64,000 nucleotides of DNA from Fusobacterium mortiferum (GTDB taxonomy: Bacteria; Fusobacteriota; Fusobacteriia; Fusobacteriales; Fusobacteriaceae). The stretch is taken from contig NZ_JACSNP010000003.1 in the NCBI RefSeq assembly GCF_016900045.1, positions 1 through 64,000 of the forward strand. Reading direction: 5' to 3'. Of this stretch, positions 45,127 through 53,549 are shown piece after piece. The notes below the pieces were generated by a model, which worked only from the letters and a program-made list of their open reading frames with translations, ran no database searches and was not told the DNA's origin. How positions within the stretch are numbered: the stretch's first letter is position 1; each line of letters starts with the position of its first letter. The position numbers were made by a program, and so were the translations under genes.

Positions 45127-45178
45127 TTTTACCTCCTATATCATTAAAACATTTTTTCTAAAGATAATCAAGTATTCA

Positions 45179-45207
45179 TTGACATCAAAAAATACCTATG
45201 ATAGAAT
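45179..45207 (+). promoter_or_regulatory. promoter of the homocysteine methyltransferase gene
   Basis: TTGACA (45179-45184) and TAGAAT (45202-45207) with a 17-bp spacer, 36 bases before the ATG. Confidence 0.75.
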
Positions 45208-45243
45208 TAATGAAATTATATTTAATATTAAATGAGGTAATAT

Positions 45244-46194
45244 ATGACATTCTTAGAAGATTTAAAAAAAAGGATACTAATAATGGATGGAGCTATGGCT
45301 ACTACTATTAAAAGCTATCACATACCATCAAAATATTTTCTTCTAAAGGGGAATTATTATGAAGCTTTAAATTTATCTTATCCAGAGCTCATTAAAAATA
45401 TTCACCAAAAATACATTGAAGCTGGTGCTGATATTTTAAAAACTAATACCTTTAACTGCTCTAATATAGCTCTCCAAAATCCTAAATTTATTGATATGGT
45501 TTATACTTTATCTAAGGAGGGAGCAAAGATAGCTCGAGAAAGTGCTGATATCTCTATGAAAAAAATCTATGTAGCTGGTTCTATTGGGCCTACCAATACA
45601 TCCCTTTCTAAATATAAAAATTTATCTGAAATTGAAAAAAATTTTAATATTTTAAAATCAACCTACTATAAACATATCAATGGTTTAATTGATGGGGGTG
45701 TTGATATTCTTCTAATTGAAACAATTTATGACTATCTAAATGCTCAATGTATTATCTCTGTCATAGAGGATATTTTTCATAAAAGAAATATATTTCTTCC
45801 TGTTATGTTATCTTTTACTATTAATAAAAATGGAAAAATTTTTACTGGACAAGATATAAAATATCTTGTCTGTAACTTAGACAGAAAATTTGTTGTCTCT
45901 TTTGGTTTTAATTGCTCTTTCGGCTCTAAAGGAATAAAAATTTTTATCAAGCTTCTTGAAAGTTTAACTACAAAGCCTATATCTTTACATCCAAATGCTG
46001 GTTTTCCTGATATAAATGAATATTATCCTGAAACTCCTGAAATAATGTTAGAAAATTTAAAAAGTTTAATTGAAAATAGTGAGCTTAATCTTATTGGGGG
46101 ATGTTGTGGTACATCCTTTGAGCATATTCGTAAACTTTCAATTTATTCTAAAAATAAAACACCTCGAAACTTTACCTTTTGCTTTGATATTTAA
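45244..46194 (+). CDS. stand-alone homocysteine S-methyltransferase domain
   Basis: A 316-residue protein that matches only the N-terminal (BHMT/MetH Hcy-binding) domain. ILIMDGAMATTI at the N-terminus, GADILKTNTFN, GSIGPTN, the zinc-ligand Cys in FGFNCSFG and the paired Cys in GGCCGTS near the end are all present, so the zinc site is intact. It ends just after the GGCCGT block where cobalamin-dependent MetH would go on to its folate domain. It may be a MmuM-like enzyme, or the first part of a split methionine synthase. Confidence 0.88.
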   Translation: MTFLEDLKKRILIMDGAMATTIKSYHIPSKYFLLKGNYYEALNLSYPELIKNIHQKYIEAGADILKTNTFNCSNIALQNPKFIDMVYTLSKEGAKIARESADISMKKIYVAGSIGPTNTSLSKYKNLSEIEKNFNILKSTYYKHINGLIDGGVDILLIETIYDYLNAQCIISVIEDIFHKRNIFLPVMLSFTINKNGKIFTGQDIKYLVCNLDRKFVVSFGFNCSFGSKGIKIFIKLLESLTTKPISLHPNAGFPDINEYYPETPEIMLENLKSLIENSELNLIGGCCGTSFEHIRKLSIYSKNKTPRNFTFCFDI

Positions 46195-46227
46195 CAATTA
46201 TTTAAATTACCTATATTTGTAACACTT

Positions 46228-46332
46228 TTGACATTAACTAGTGGTATACTTAATACATACTAAATCTTTCCCCAAAATATTTTATATAGATATAACTAAA
46301 TAAAAAGGACTTGAAGATCAAGTCCTTTTTAT
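46228..46332 (+). ncRNA. candidate small transcript behind the methyltransferase gene
   Basis: A -35 TTGACA (46228-46233) with a weak -10 TAATAC 17 bp on, then about 70 bases without an ORF ending in a strong hairpin terminator. It could equally be a read-through terminator with an accidental promoter; the weak -10 keeps this tentative. Confidence 0.25.
46300..46332. terminator. bidirectional terminator
   Basis: AAAAAGGACTTGA and TCAAGTCCTTTTT form a long stem with a tiny loop between the converging methyltransferase and ClC genes. Confidence 0.9.
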
Positions 46333-46333
46333 T

Positions 46334-47902
46334 TTAATTTCCACCTTGCTTGTATAACATTTCTTTCATATTATAAACTTTATTTTCTGGTAAAAGAAGT
46401 GTCAACACATCTCCACTTTCTATCTCAGTATTTCCTTTAGGAATTATCTCATGATCATTCCTTGTAATAGCAACTACCAAAACATCTTCAGCCCATTTTA
46501 TTTCTGATATTTTTTTCCCATCTAATTCAGATTCAGCCATTATAGGTATAGAGATTACTGTCTTTTTCTCATTTTTCTCCTCGATCATTGGAGTATCTTT
46601 TGGCATACGTTTAAACAGTATCTCATATATAGGTTCTAAACCTAAAAGATCAGTTACATAGTAAGCTATAACCGATACAGTAACTAATGCTAATAAATGA
46701 TCAAAATTCCCAGTCATCTCTAAAATAAGTACTGCTCCAGTTATTGGAGCTCTTACAACAGCTACAAAGTAACCAGCCATTCCTAAAACCATAAAATGTG
46801 GAACATATTCTATTCCTATTCCAAGATATTTCATCAAAGTTAATCCATATATTTTTCCAATAATAGCTCCCAATACCAACATTGGTAAAAATATTCCACC
46901 TGCAAATCCTGTTGCATAGCTTAATGCTGTAAAAAAAAGTTTTATTAAAAATATTATTATTAATAACTTTATTGTCCTAGTTCCACCAGCCATTCCCTCT
47001 ACTAGTTCATGACCTCCTCCAGTAACTTCTGGAAGTAAATAGCATAATAGTAAAGAAGTTGACATTACAAAGCTAATCTTTAGCCATCTTGAAAGCTTTA
47101 ACTCCTTGAAATGATCTTGTACTTTTATTAATGTAGTTGTAAATAATTTTCCAAAAAAAGCTATAATAATCCCTAGGATAATATATAGTGCAAACTGATA
47201 ATATGGATTAATATTTTTAGGATAACTAGCTATTAAATTAAATGATGGATTCATTCCAAATATTCTTCTTCCAACAAAATCAGAAGCTATACTAGCTAAA
47301 AATGTACATATCAATAGTTTAGCAGAAATATACTTATGTAATTCCTCTAAAGCAAAAATTACTCCTGAAAGAGGAGCTCCGAAAGCACCAGCTAATCCTG
47401 CACTTGAACCACTTGTAATTAAATATTTTTTCTCTATACTATCTCTTTTAAATATTTTAGTAATTCCAAAACCAATATATGAACCTAATTGTACTGATGG
47501 CCCCTCTCTTCCCAATGAAAGACCAGCTCCAATTCCCATAAGTCCAGTTATAAATTTAGCTATAAGCTCTTGGAACCACTTTGTATAATCTAACTTTCTT
47601 AATAATATTCCCTTTACTTGTGGTATACCACTTCCGGAAATCTTAGGATATTTTTTAGATATATAATCTACTAAAAGTCCTATTAAAATAAAAGATAACC
47701 AAATAATAAATATAGTGTGTGTTCCTTCTATCAAAGAGTTCTTTATCATTAGCTCTCTAAAATGATTAATATAATTTAAAGCTAATCTATAGAGTGATAC
47801 TGTAACCCCTGTCAAAGTTCCCACAACTATACATAACAGATATAATTTTCCACTTCCTTTTTGTAAAAGTTTCAAATTATCTGCCACTGTTTCTGTTTTC
47901 AT
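46334..47902 (-). CDS. ClC family chloride transporter with TrkA-C domain
   Basis: A 522-residue protein. The ClC core shows GSGIPQVKG (selectivity Ser), GREGPSVQLG with the gating Glu, GAFGAPLSGVIFALEE with a second Glu in the position of the proton-path residue, and GGIFLPMLVLGA. Both Glu residues indicate a Cl-/H+ antiporter rather than a channel. A C-terminal RCK/TrkA-C-like domain (residues 445-520) probably binds a regulatory ligand. Single-gene unit; GGAGGGG precedes the ATG. Confidence 0.9.
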   Translation of the reverse strand: MKTETVADNLKLLQKGSGKLYLLCIVVGTLTGVTVSLYRLALNYINHFRELMIKNSLIEGTHTIFIIWLSFILIGLLVDYISKKYPKISGSGIPQVKGILLRKLDYTKWFQELIAKFITGLMGIGAGLSLGREGPSVQLGSYIGFGITKIFKRDSIEKKYLITSGSSAGLAGAFGAPLSGVIFALEELHKYISAKLLICTFLASIASDFVGRRIFGMNPSFNLIASYPKNINPYYQFALYIILGIIIAFFGKLFTTTLIKVQDHFKELKLSRWLKISFVMSTSLLLCYLLPEVTGGGHELVEGMAGGTRTIKLLIIIFLIKLFFTALSYATGFAGGIFLPMLVLGAIIGKIYGLTLMKYLGIGIEYVPHFMVLGMAGYFVAVVRAPITGAVLILEMTGNFDHLLALVTVSVIAYYVTDLLGLEPIYEILFKRMPKDTPMIEEKNEKKTVISIPIMAESELDGKKISEIKWAEDVLVVAITRNDHEIIPKGNTEIESGDVLTLLLPENKVYNMKEMLYKQGGN

Positions 47903-48149
47903 GAAACCCCTCCAGATTTTTATTATTGAACTCCTTTATTTTAATACTTTTTATGTTTTTATTCAATATATTTTTTATATTTTTACACTTTTTTGGCAGG
48001 CTTGTAAAAATTTTTTCTAAAATTATTTTAGCAATTTTTTTACCTGTATACTATCTATCAATTTTATTTTTTTATCATTCATATTTTTATTATTTTTCCT
48101 TTTAAAAATTAATATTTCTTTATTTTTTTTGTTCATAATAATAGAATTC
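47903..48149. other. AT-rich intergenic stretch without recognised gene
   Basis: About 250 bases of poly-A/T-rich DNA, between the ClC gene start and the ldcA terminator. It holds an imperfect palindrome CTAAAATTATTTTAG near 48017-48031 and presumably the ClC promoter, but I see no ORF with a ribosome site and no convincing -35/-10 pair. Confidence 0.6.
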
Positions 48150-48194
48150 AATTAAAAAATGAGGTATTTTGAATTAAACTCACAATACCTCATC
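48150..48194 (-). terminator. terminator of the spmA-spmB-dacB-ldcA operon
   Basis: ATGAGGTATT and AATACCTCAT pair over ten bases and are followed by TTTTTTAATT on the minus strand, just behind the ldcA stop. Confidence 0.85.
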
Positions 48195-48200
48195 TCTACT

Positions 48201-49124
48201 TTATTCACTAACTACTCTCTCCAATACTTTTAGCTCTTTATTATAAGTATCTATTTCACATATAGCCCCTAATGGAAGAGTCAACATTGGTTCTGAATGC
48301 CCACTTTCAAAATTATATATTACAGGCTTTTTTAACTCCTTAAAATAATTCTGAAAAACCTCTAAAAGTGTCATATCTTTTTCTGAATCTTGAGTACAGT
48401 TTTTAAAATCTCCTAGAACTAAACCCTCTATTTTTTCAAAAACTCCATGCTTTTTTAATTGATTTAGAAATCTATCTATTTTATAAGTTTTTTCTCCAAT
48501 ATCCTCTAAAAATAGTATCTTTCCATTATAATCTAAATCATATTCAGTTCCAAGTGTTGCTATAAGAGTAGCTAAATTTCCACCTACAAGCTTTCCCTTT
48601 GCTCTTCCTTCATTTAAAACTTCCAACTCTTTTGTAATATTTTTTATACTTTGTTCATCTTTTGAGTTAGAAAGTATCTCTATGAAATTTTCATATGTAT
48701 CTCTGTTATAATTACCAGTAAAATTACTCACTGCCATTGGTCCATGAAATGTTATTAAATTAGCTTTTTCATTTAATGCTATATGTAGTGTTGTTATATC
48801 ACTGTAACCTACAAATATCTTTGGATTTCTCTTTATAACTTCAAAATCTAAAAGCTCTATTAATCTATTACATCCATACCCACCACGCATACAAATTATA
48901 GCATCAATACTTTTATCAGCAAAAAAACTATTTATCTCTTCTGCTCTTTCTTCGTCTGTTCCAGCATATGAATACCACTGTTTTTTAGTACACTCTCCCA
49001 AAATTACCTGATATCCCATGTCTTCTATGTTTTTCTTTGCCTCTAAAACTTTCTCATAAGTTGTACAACTAGCTGGTGCTATAATTCCTATTGTATCACC
49101 TTTTTTTAGTTTTTTTCCTAACAT
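48201..49124 (-). CDS. ldcA: LD-carboxypeptidase (S66 family)
   Basis: A 307-residue S66 peptidase that removes the terminal D-Ala from tetrapeptide wall stems, cutting after the L-Lys/DAP-type residue. The nucleophile lies in VGYSDITTLH near residue 105, the Glu in FLEDIGEKTYKIDR near 205 and the His in ESGHSEPMLTLPLG near 275, forming the Ser-Glu-His triad. It has no signal peptide and is thus cytoplasmic, a peptidoglycan-recycling position. Last gene of the lysine-riboswitch operon, 9 bases after the PBP4-like gene. MccF-type immunity is the other known role of the family. Confidence 0.9.
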   Translation of the reverse strand: MLGKKLKKGDTIGIIAPASCTTYEKVLEAKKNIEDMGYQVILGECTKKQWYSYAGTDEERAEEINSFFADKSIDAIICMRGGYGCNRLIELLDFEVIKRNPKIFVGYSDITTLHIALNEKANLITFHGPMAVSNFTGNYNRDTYENFIEILSNSKDEQSIKNITKELEVLNEGRAKGKLVGGNLATLIATLGTEYDLDYNGKILFLEDIGEKTYKIDRFLNQLKKHGVFEKIEGLVLGDFKNCTQDSEKDMTLLEVFQNYFKELKKPVIYNFESGHSEPMLTLPLGAICEIDTYNKELKVLERVVSE

Positions 49125-49133
49125 TTTATACCT

Positions 49134-50801
49134 CTAAAATAAATCATTAATTAACGTTTCCATATTATCTTTTAATTTATTTCTACTTCCATTCCAATGA
49201 TTAACAATTATTGTAAATGCAAGCTCACGTCCATCTTTCTCTACATATCCAGTATAAGACTGAATTCCACTCATACTTCCACTTTTTACTCTTACATCTC
49301 CAGAGAATACACTTGGTTCTAAGAAATCTGAAACAGTTCCCTCATAACCCCCTCTTGGTAAAAGCTTATCAAACCCAGAATAGTTTTTATTCATATATAC
49401 TAATATATTTGTTAAAATATCTGCTGATACATAATCTCCACGAGAAAGTCCACTTCCATCATTCATCACGAGGGCTTTTGTATCAACTCCTTTTGCTTTC
49501 CAAAACTCTTCAATATCTACATCTTTTAGTTTTATAAGTTGATATAGATGCTCTGTATAGTGATTATCACTTCTTTTTAGAAGTACTCTTACCATCTCTT
49601 CTATTGTAGCTGATTTTGTAATAGCTAAAGTATTTGGGTTTTTAGGTCTTTTATTTGTATTTCTACTTGTTTTTACCTCTCCATTTACAGCAATTCCAAC
49701 AGTTTTTAAACTATTTTTAAAGTATTGCCCTAAAAATAAACCTGGATTTGGAATATCACTTTTTGTAACTATTTTCTCTTGATTTGCTGGTACTTCTCCG
49801 TTTAAGATTCTCTTATTTTCAAAAGCTAATCCTCTTACTGAAAAACTCTTTCTGCCCTTTTCAGATACCTTTAATCTATTTTCAAATTTTAATCCTTCTA
49901 TTTCTGGCTTAGTTCCAACAATTTTTACATTTTTAACATCTGATTTTAAATATAAAGTATAGAGATTATCAAATATACTAATTCCATATGTTCCCTGTCC
50001 ATAGCTAGTTCCAAAATCTTCCCATAGCCATTTCTCCTCTACTCCTACATAACCAAATAGATTATCTATTACAATTATATCTCCATCTATTTTTTTAATC
50101 TGAGCAGCTTCTATTTTACTTATCCAATCTTCCATGAATGCACTTTGTTTAACCTTTATTCCATCAGATCCTAATGTTGGATCTCCACCACCTACTATAT
50201 ATACATCACCTTTTAATATACCCTCATTATCTATTTTTCCATCATATAAAAGTTTAGTTTCCAATCTAGTATTAGCTCCTAAAACTTCTAAAGCTGTAGC
50301 TGATGTTATAACTTTAAAAACTGAAGCCGGATTCATTGCTGCCTCTTTATGATAACTTCCTATGGTTTCTCCAGTTTTTAAATCTACAATACTGATACCT
50401 ATATTACTATATTTGAGTGTTTCTAAATTTACAAATTTATCTATAGCTTTTTGAGTTTTTTCCTTAACTATATTTTTTTTACTTTTAGAAATCTGTTTTT
50501 CATTTTTTTTCTCTTTAATATCGTTAAGTATAGTCTCTTTTTTAGTTGAATCTACTTCATCTATACTTTTAATACTATTTTCTAAACTCTCTTTTTTGAT
50601 ATCTATTCTAGCTTCCTTTGTTTCTTGAAGACTCTCGTTAGTGTTTTGAAGATTTTTTAAAATATCACTTGGTGAATCTATTTGGGTTTGCTCTGAAACT
50701 TCAAGATTTTGAGCAAGATTCTGATTTTCATTTTCCACTTTTGTATTAGTACATCCAGTTAATAAAATTATAGCTACTAATAATAATTTAATTTTTTTCA
50801 T
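49134..50801 (-). CDS. dacB: PBP4-type D-Ala-D-Ala carboxypeptidase/endopeptidase lipoprotein
   Basis: A 555-residue S13 peptidase. The signal segment ends ILLTGC (lipid Cys near residue 17), then a 100-residue Lys/Glu/Asn-rich linker tethers the enzyme. The catalytic SxxK is in NPASVFKV near residue 165, SxN in RSDNHYTEH near 410, KSG in RVKSGSMSG near 505. It trims or cleaves cross-linked wall peptides in the periplasm. It lies between spmB (21-base gap) and ldcA, echoing the dacB-spmA-spmB order of Bacillus, although that DacB is of the unrelated S11 type. Confidence 0.9.
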   Translation of the reverse strand: MKKIKLLLVAIILLTGCTNTKVENENQNLAQNLEVSEQTQIDSPSDILKNLQNTNESLQETKEARIDIKKESLENSIKSIDEVDSTKKETILNDIKEKKNEKQISKSKKNIVKEKTQKAIDKFVNLETLKYSNIGISIVDLKTGETIGSYHKEAAMNPASVFKVITSATALEVLGANTRLETKLLYDGKIDNEGILKGDVYIVGGGDPTLGSDGIKVKQSAFMEDWISKIEAAQIKKIDGDIIVIDNLFGYVGVEEKWLWEDFGTSYGQGTYGISIFDNLYTLYLKSDVKNVKIVGTKPEIEGLKFENRLKVSEKGRKSFSVRGLAFENKRILNGEVPANQEKIVTKSDIPNPGLFLGQYFKNSLKTVGIAVNGEVKTSRNTNKRPKNPNTLAITKSATIEEMVRVLLKRSDNHYTEHLYQLIKLKDVDIEEFWKAKGVDTKALVMNDGSGLSRGDYVSADILTNILVYMNKNYSGFDKLLPRGGYEGTVSDFLEPSVFSGDVRVKSGSMSGIQSYTGYVEKDGRELAFTIIVNHWNGSRNKLKDNMETLINDLF

Positions 50802-50822
50802 TTTCTACTCCAAATTATATTT

Positions 50823-51362
50823 TTATGCAAACATAATTCTACAAATCCATACTGCAGTTAGTAATCCAGCTAGGTCGGCTAGTAATCCAACTGCAACAGC
50901 ATGCCTCGTTTTTCTTATGCTTACTGCTCCAAAATATACAGCAAGAACATAGAAAGTAGTTTCTGTAGATCCCATCATTGTTGAAGCTATTCTTCCTATT
51001 AAAGAGTCTGGTCCATATGTTAACATTAAATCATTCATTACCCCAGTTGCTCCACCACCTGATAATGGTCTTAATATTGCCATTGGTAATACCTCTCCAG
51101 GCATTCCTATCAATCCAAATACAGGATCTAATATCTTCATCATTATATCGATACATCCAGAAGCTCTAAATATCCCTATTGCAACTAACATTGCTACTAA
51201 AAATGGTATAATTCTTATTGATGTATTAAATCCTTCCTTTGCTCCTTCACAAAATACCTCATATACTTTTATTTTTTTTACAAAATAAGCATATCCTACT
51301 ATTATTAAAATTATTAATGGTATTGCATAAAGTGAGATACTCTCCATTATTCTTACAAACAT
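50823..51362 (-). CDS. spmB: SpmB-like membrane protein (nucleoside-recognition/gate domain)
   Basis: A 179-residue polytopic protein with five or six helices. The gate-domain signature is seen in GFNTSIRIIPFLVAMLVAIG, and MAILRPLSGGGATGVMNDL is a typical SpmB block. In Bacillus SpmA and SpmB are needed for normal spore cortex and dehydration; their biochemical role is unknown but gate-domain proteins are transporters. Here it follows spmA by 45 bases in an operon controlled by a lysine riboswitch, which suggests lysine or dibasic amino-acid transport. Confidence 0.9.
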   Translation of the reverse strand: MFVRIMESISLYAIPLIILIIVGYAYFVKKIKVYEVFCEGAKEGFNTSIRIIPFLVAMLVAIGIFRASGCIDIMMKILDPVFGLIGMPGEVLPMAILRPLSGGGATGVMNDLMLTYGPDSLIGRIASTMMGSTETTFYVLAVYFGAVSIRKTRHAVAVGLLADLAGLLTAVWICRIMFA

Positions 51363-51407
51363 ATTCTTCCTCCTAAATTTTACTAAATATTCAAAATTAT
51401 TTCAATA

Positions 51408-52004
51408 TTATATTTTTTCTCTTCTATACTTTGGTAATTTTTCTAAAAATTTGCACGAAATTATAGCTACTGCTGTAGACGCTATTGTTGCTACTATAGT
51501 AGGAGCTATTATCTCTGTTGCATTAGCTGAACCTGCAGCTACTCTATAAGCTATTGTACTTGATGATATAAGAGTTATTGATGAAGTATTTATAGCTAAA
51601 AACATTACCATTGAATTTGAAGCTTCATCTTTATTGTCATTTAATAATTGTAACTCTTGCATAGCCTTTATTCCTAAAGGAGTTGCTGCATTTCCTAATC
51701 CAAAAAAGTTTGCTGCCATATTGGCTACCATACTTCCCATTGCTGGATGATCAGCAGGTACTTCTGGAAATAATCTTACTAAGATTGGTTTCATTAAATT
51801 TCCAATAGCCTTTACCATTCCAGCTTCCTCTGCTATTTTCATTAACCCAAGCCAAAGTGCCATAACACCTATCATCTCTATAGATAAAGTTACTGCTGTT
51901 CCTGCTGATTTAATTGCTGAGTCTGTAACAGCTTGTACATTCCCTGTAAATATTCCTACTAAAATTCCTATAACTATAAGTCCACACCAAATTGCATTAA
52001 TCAT
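51408..52004 (-). CDS. spmA: SpmA-like membrane protein (nucleoside-recognition/gate domain)
   Basis: A 198-residue membrane protein from the ATG at 52004 (AGGAGG upstream); an in-frame TTG at 52022 coincides with the ribosome site. Visible: MINAIWCGLIVIGI at the N-terminus and the highly conserved GSMVANMAANFFGLGNAATPLGIKAM type block near residue 85-110 (given here only in part: ANFFGLGNAATPLGIKAM). SpmA and SpmB probably form a complex. First structural gene behind the lysine riboswitch, with the riboswitch terminator ending about 30 bases before its start. Confidence 0.92.
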   Translation of the reverse strand: MINAIWCGLIVIGILVGIFTGNVQAVTDSAIKSAGTAVTLSIEMIGVMALWLGLMKIAEEAGMVKAIGNLMKPILVRLFPEVPADHPAMGSMVANMAANFFGLGNAATPLGIKAMQELQLLNDNKDEASNSMVMFLAINTSSITLISSSTIAYRVAAGSANATEIIAPTIVATIASTAVAIISCKFLEKLPKYRREKI

Positions 52005-52034
52005 TAATATATACCTCCTCAAATTTTTAGCAAA

Positions 52035-52066
52035 ATAAAAAAATCACAGCTGACTAAACTGTGATA
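52035..52066 (-). terminator. riboswitch-controlled terminator before spmA
   Basis: ATCACAG and CTGTGAT form a 7-bp stem followed by a run of seven T then ATTTT on the minus strand. It sits between the lysine aptamer and the spmA ribosome site, the usual expression platform for an OFF switch. Confidence 0.85.
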
Positions 52067-52103
52067 AATTACAAAAAAGATAAAATAATCCCTCTCTTAT
52101 TCT

Positions 52104-52276
52104 CACAGATAGCTCTCCACTGAAAAAATTCAATGACAACAATGTAGATATTATCCACATTGCCAACAAAAGAGTTTAGCCCTCTCTTCCATTTCGGCAA
52201 ATTCCCCTTTCAAAATATCATAACGCCTGCCAAGCTATATATTTTTACTCCTGTCATTTGCTCCTCTACCTTGCTT
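52104..52276 (-). ncRNA. lysine riboswitch (L box)
   Basis: On the minus strand the conserved elements appear in order: P1 strand AAGGTAG with GAGGAGC, the AGGAGTA turn, GGC followed by GAAAGGGGAATTTGCCGAA (the most diagnostic block), TTGGCAATG, then CAGTGGAGAGCTATCT, which closes P1. The length of about 170 bases matches the five-helix lysine aptamer. A promoter lies just upstream and an intrinsic terminator just downstream, so high lysine should stop transcription of spmA-spmB-dacB-ldcA. Confidence 0.93.
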
Positions 52277-52284
52277 TTATTATT

Positions 52285-52314
52285 AGTATACATTAGTTTA
52301 TCTCTATTGTACAA
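52285..52314 (-). promoter_or_regulatory. promoter of the lysine-riboswitch operon
   Basis: TTGTAC (52309-52314) and TATACT (52285-52290) are spaced 18 bp on the minus strand; transcription would start about 6-8 bases later, right before the aptamer. Confidence 0.7.
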
Positions 52315-52389
52315 TATATTTTTTATATCATTAAAATATATTTAATCTCATATATTTATAAAAAAATAATTAGTTTTTCAAAATATTTA

Positions 52390-52417
52390 TTGACAATAAC
52401 AAAATATATGTTATAAT
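52390..52417 (+). promoter_or_regulatory. strong promoter of a candidate small RNA
   Basis: Consensus TTGACA (52390-52395) and TATAAT (52412-52417) with a 16-bp spacer on the plus strand. No plus-strand gene starts for the next 1.1 kb. Confidence 0.8.
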
Positions 52418-52423
52418 AATATT

Positions 52424-52507
52424 GTCATAAGACATTTCCTTAAATTACATTTTAATTTCTACGTATAAAGAAGTCCTGAGGCCGAAGGGACTTCTTTATC
52501 GTTTTTT
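52424..52507 (+). ncRNA. candidate intergenic small RNA
   Basis: About 84 bases between a near-consensus promoter and an intrinsic terminator (ATAAAGAAGTCC / GGACTTCTTTAT with a CGTTTTTT tail, 52465-52507). It lacks an ATG. The unpaired 5' half has CATTTCCTTAAATTAC, whose TTTCCT is complementary to Shine-Dalgarno-type sequence, as expected of a base-pairing sRNA seed. The tail lies on the plus strand only, so the hairpin belongs to this RNA rather than to the convergent EamA gene. Confidence 0.55.
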
Positions 52508-52521
52508 GTAAAATCCATATC

Positions 52522-53406
52522 TTATTTATAAAAAAATAAAACTATTCCTAAAACTGATATACATGCTCCAATAATCTCTTTTAGTGCTATTTTTTCTTTA
52601 AAAAATAAATATGAAATAGGAATAATTAATATAGGACTCGTTGAGGCAATTGTTGATATAACTCCTGCATTTCCTAGATTCAATGCTGCAACCAAAAATG
52701 TTATTCCTGCTGTTGCAGTAATAGTTCCAGCTGTAATTAAAAGTAAATTTCTAAAATCTCCAGCTACTTTAAATACTTTTCTCCATAACTTTTTTATAGT
52801 TATAAAAATAATGAAAACTAATAAAGCACATATCATTCTAATCTGAGTAGATGAACTAGGATTATATCCAATCGAACCCATTTTTGTAAAAATAGTTCCT
52901 ATAGCTTCAAAAATAGTAGCTATACATATATACATTATCCCTTTTGAAGATATTTTTTTATTTTGCTCCCCATCTTTAGATTTTAAAACAACTATTAATA
53001 CTCCACTACATGTTATTATCATAGCTAATAATTGAGTTAAAGTTAAAACTTCTCCTAAAAATACATATCCAAAAACTCCAACTATAAGAGGTGTTAATGT
53101 CATAAACAACATACATAATCTAGCACCTATTAAAACATAAGATTCATATAGAAATATATCCCCTAAAAATAACCCTATTATCCCAGAAACTCCTAGTATC
53201 TTCCAATTATAACTAGTAGAATCAGTTGGTAAAAATACTCCTCTTTCTACGAAGGTAAATACCCCTAAAAATATTATTCCTATTACTAATCTTATTACAT
53301 TTACTGAAATACTATCAGCTCTTTTTGATGCTTTTTCAAAAAATAAAGAACTCAAAGCCCAACCTAAAGCTGTTATCAATGCAAAACTCTCTCCTAAATA
53401 CTTCAT
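52522..53406 (-). CDS. EamA/DMT family transporter
   Basis: A 294-residue ten-helix membrane protein with two EamA repeats. GWALSSLFFEKASKRADSI in the first and the DMT-typical AIGTIFTKMGSIGYNPSS in the second, with SPILIIPISYLFFKEKI near the C-terminus, are family features. DMT proteins export or import amino acids, metabolites or drugs; the substrate is unknown. Single-gene unit, with the candidate sRNA converging on its 3' end. Confidence 0.9.
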   Translation of the reverse strand: MKYLGESFALITALGWALSSLFFEKASKRADSISVNVIRLVIGIIFLGVFTFVERGVFLPTDSTSYNWKILGVSGIIGLFLGDIFLYESYVLIGARLCMLFMTLTPLIVGVFGYVFLGEVLTLTQLLAMIITCSGVLIVVLKSKDGEQNKKISSKGIMYICIATIFEAIGTIFTKMGSIGYNPSSSTQIRMICALLVFIIFITIKKLWRKVFKVAGDFRNLLLITAGTITATAGITFLVAALNLGNAGVISTIASTSPILIIPISYLFFKEKIALKEIIGACISVLGIVLFFYK

Positions 53407-53484
53407 TAAATCCTCCTTCTATACCTTTCTTAACTATGATTATATTATATATATTAAAAAATCAAAAGAAAATATTTATTTTAT

Positions 53485-53513
53485 TTGACTATCTTTTATA
53501 ATATTGATATCAT
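53485..53513 (+). promoter_or_regulatory. promoter of sppA
   Basis: TTGACT (53485-53490) and TATCAT (53508-53513) with a 17-bp spacer, 36 bases before the ATG. Confidence 0.6.
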
Positions 53514-53549
53514 TTAAAATATAAATCAATATAGGAGAAGATAGTTGTT

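Noticed and set aside
52472-52490. Hammerhead-ribozyme-like CCTGAGGCCGAAGG
   Set aside because: The core lacks the required CTGATGA and GAAAC blocks; it is the loop of the sRNA terminator hairpin.
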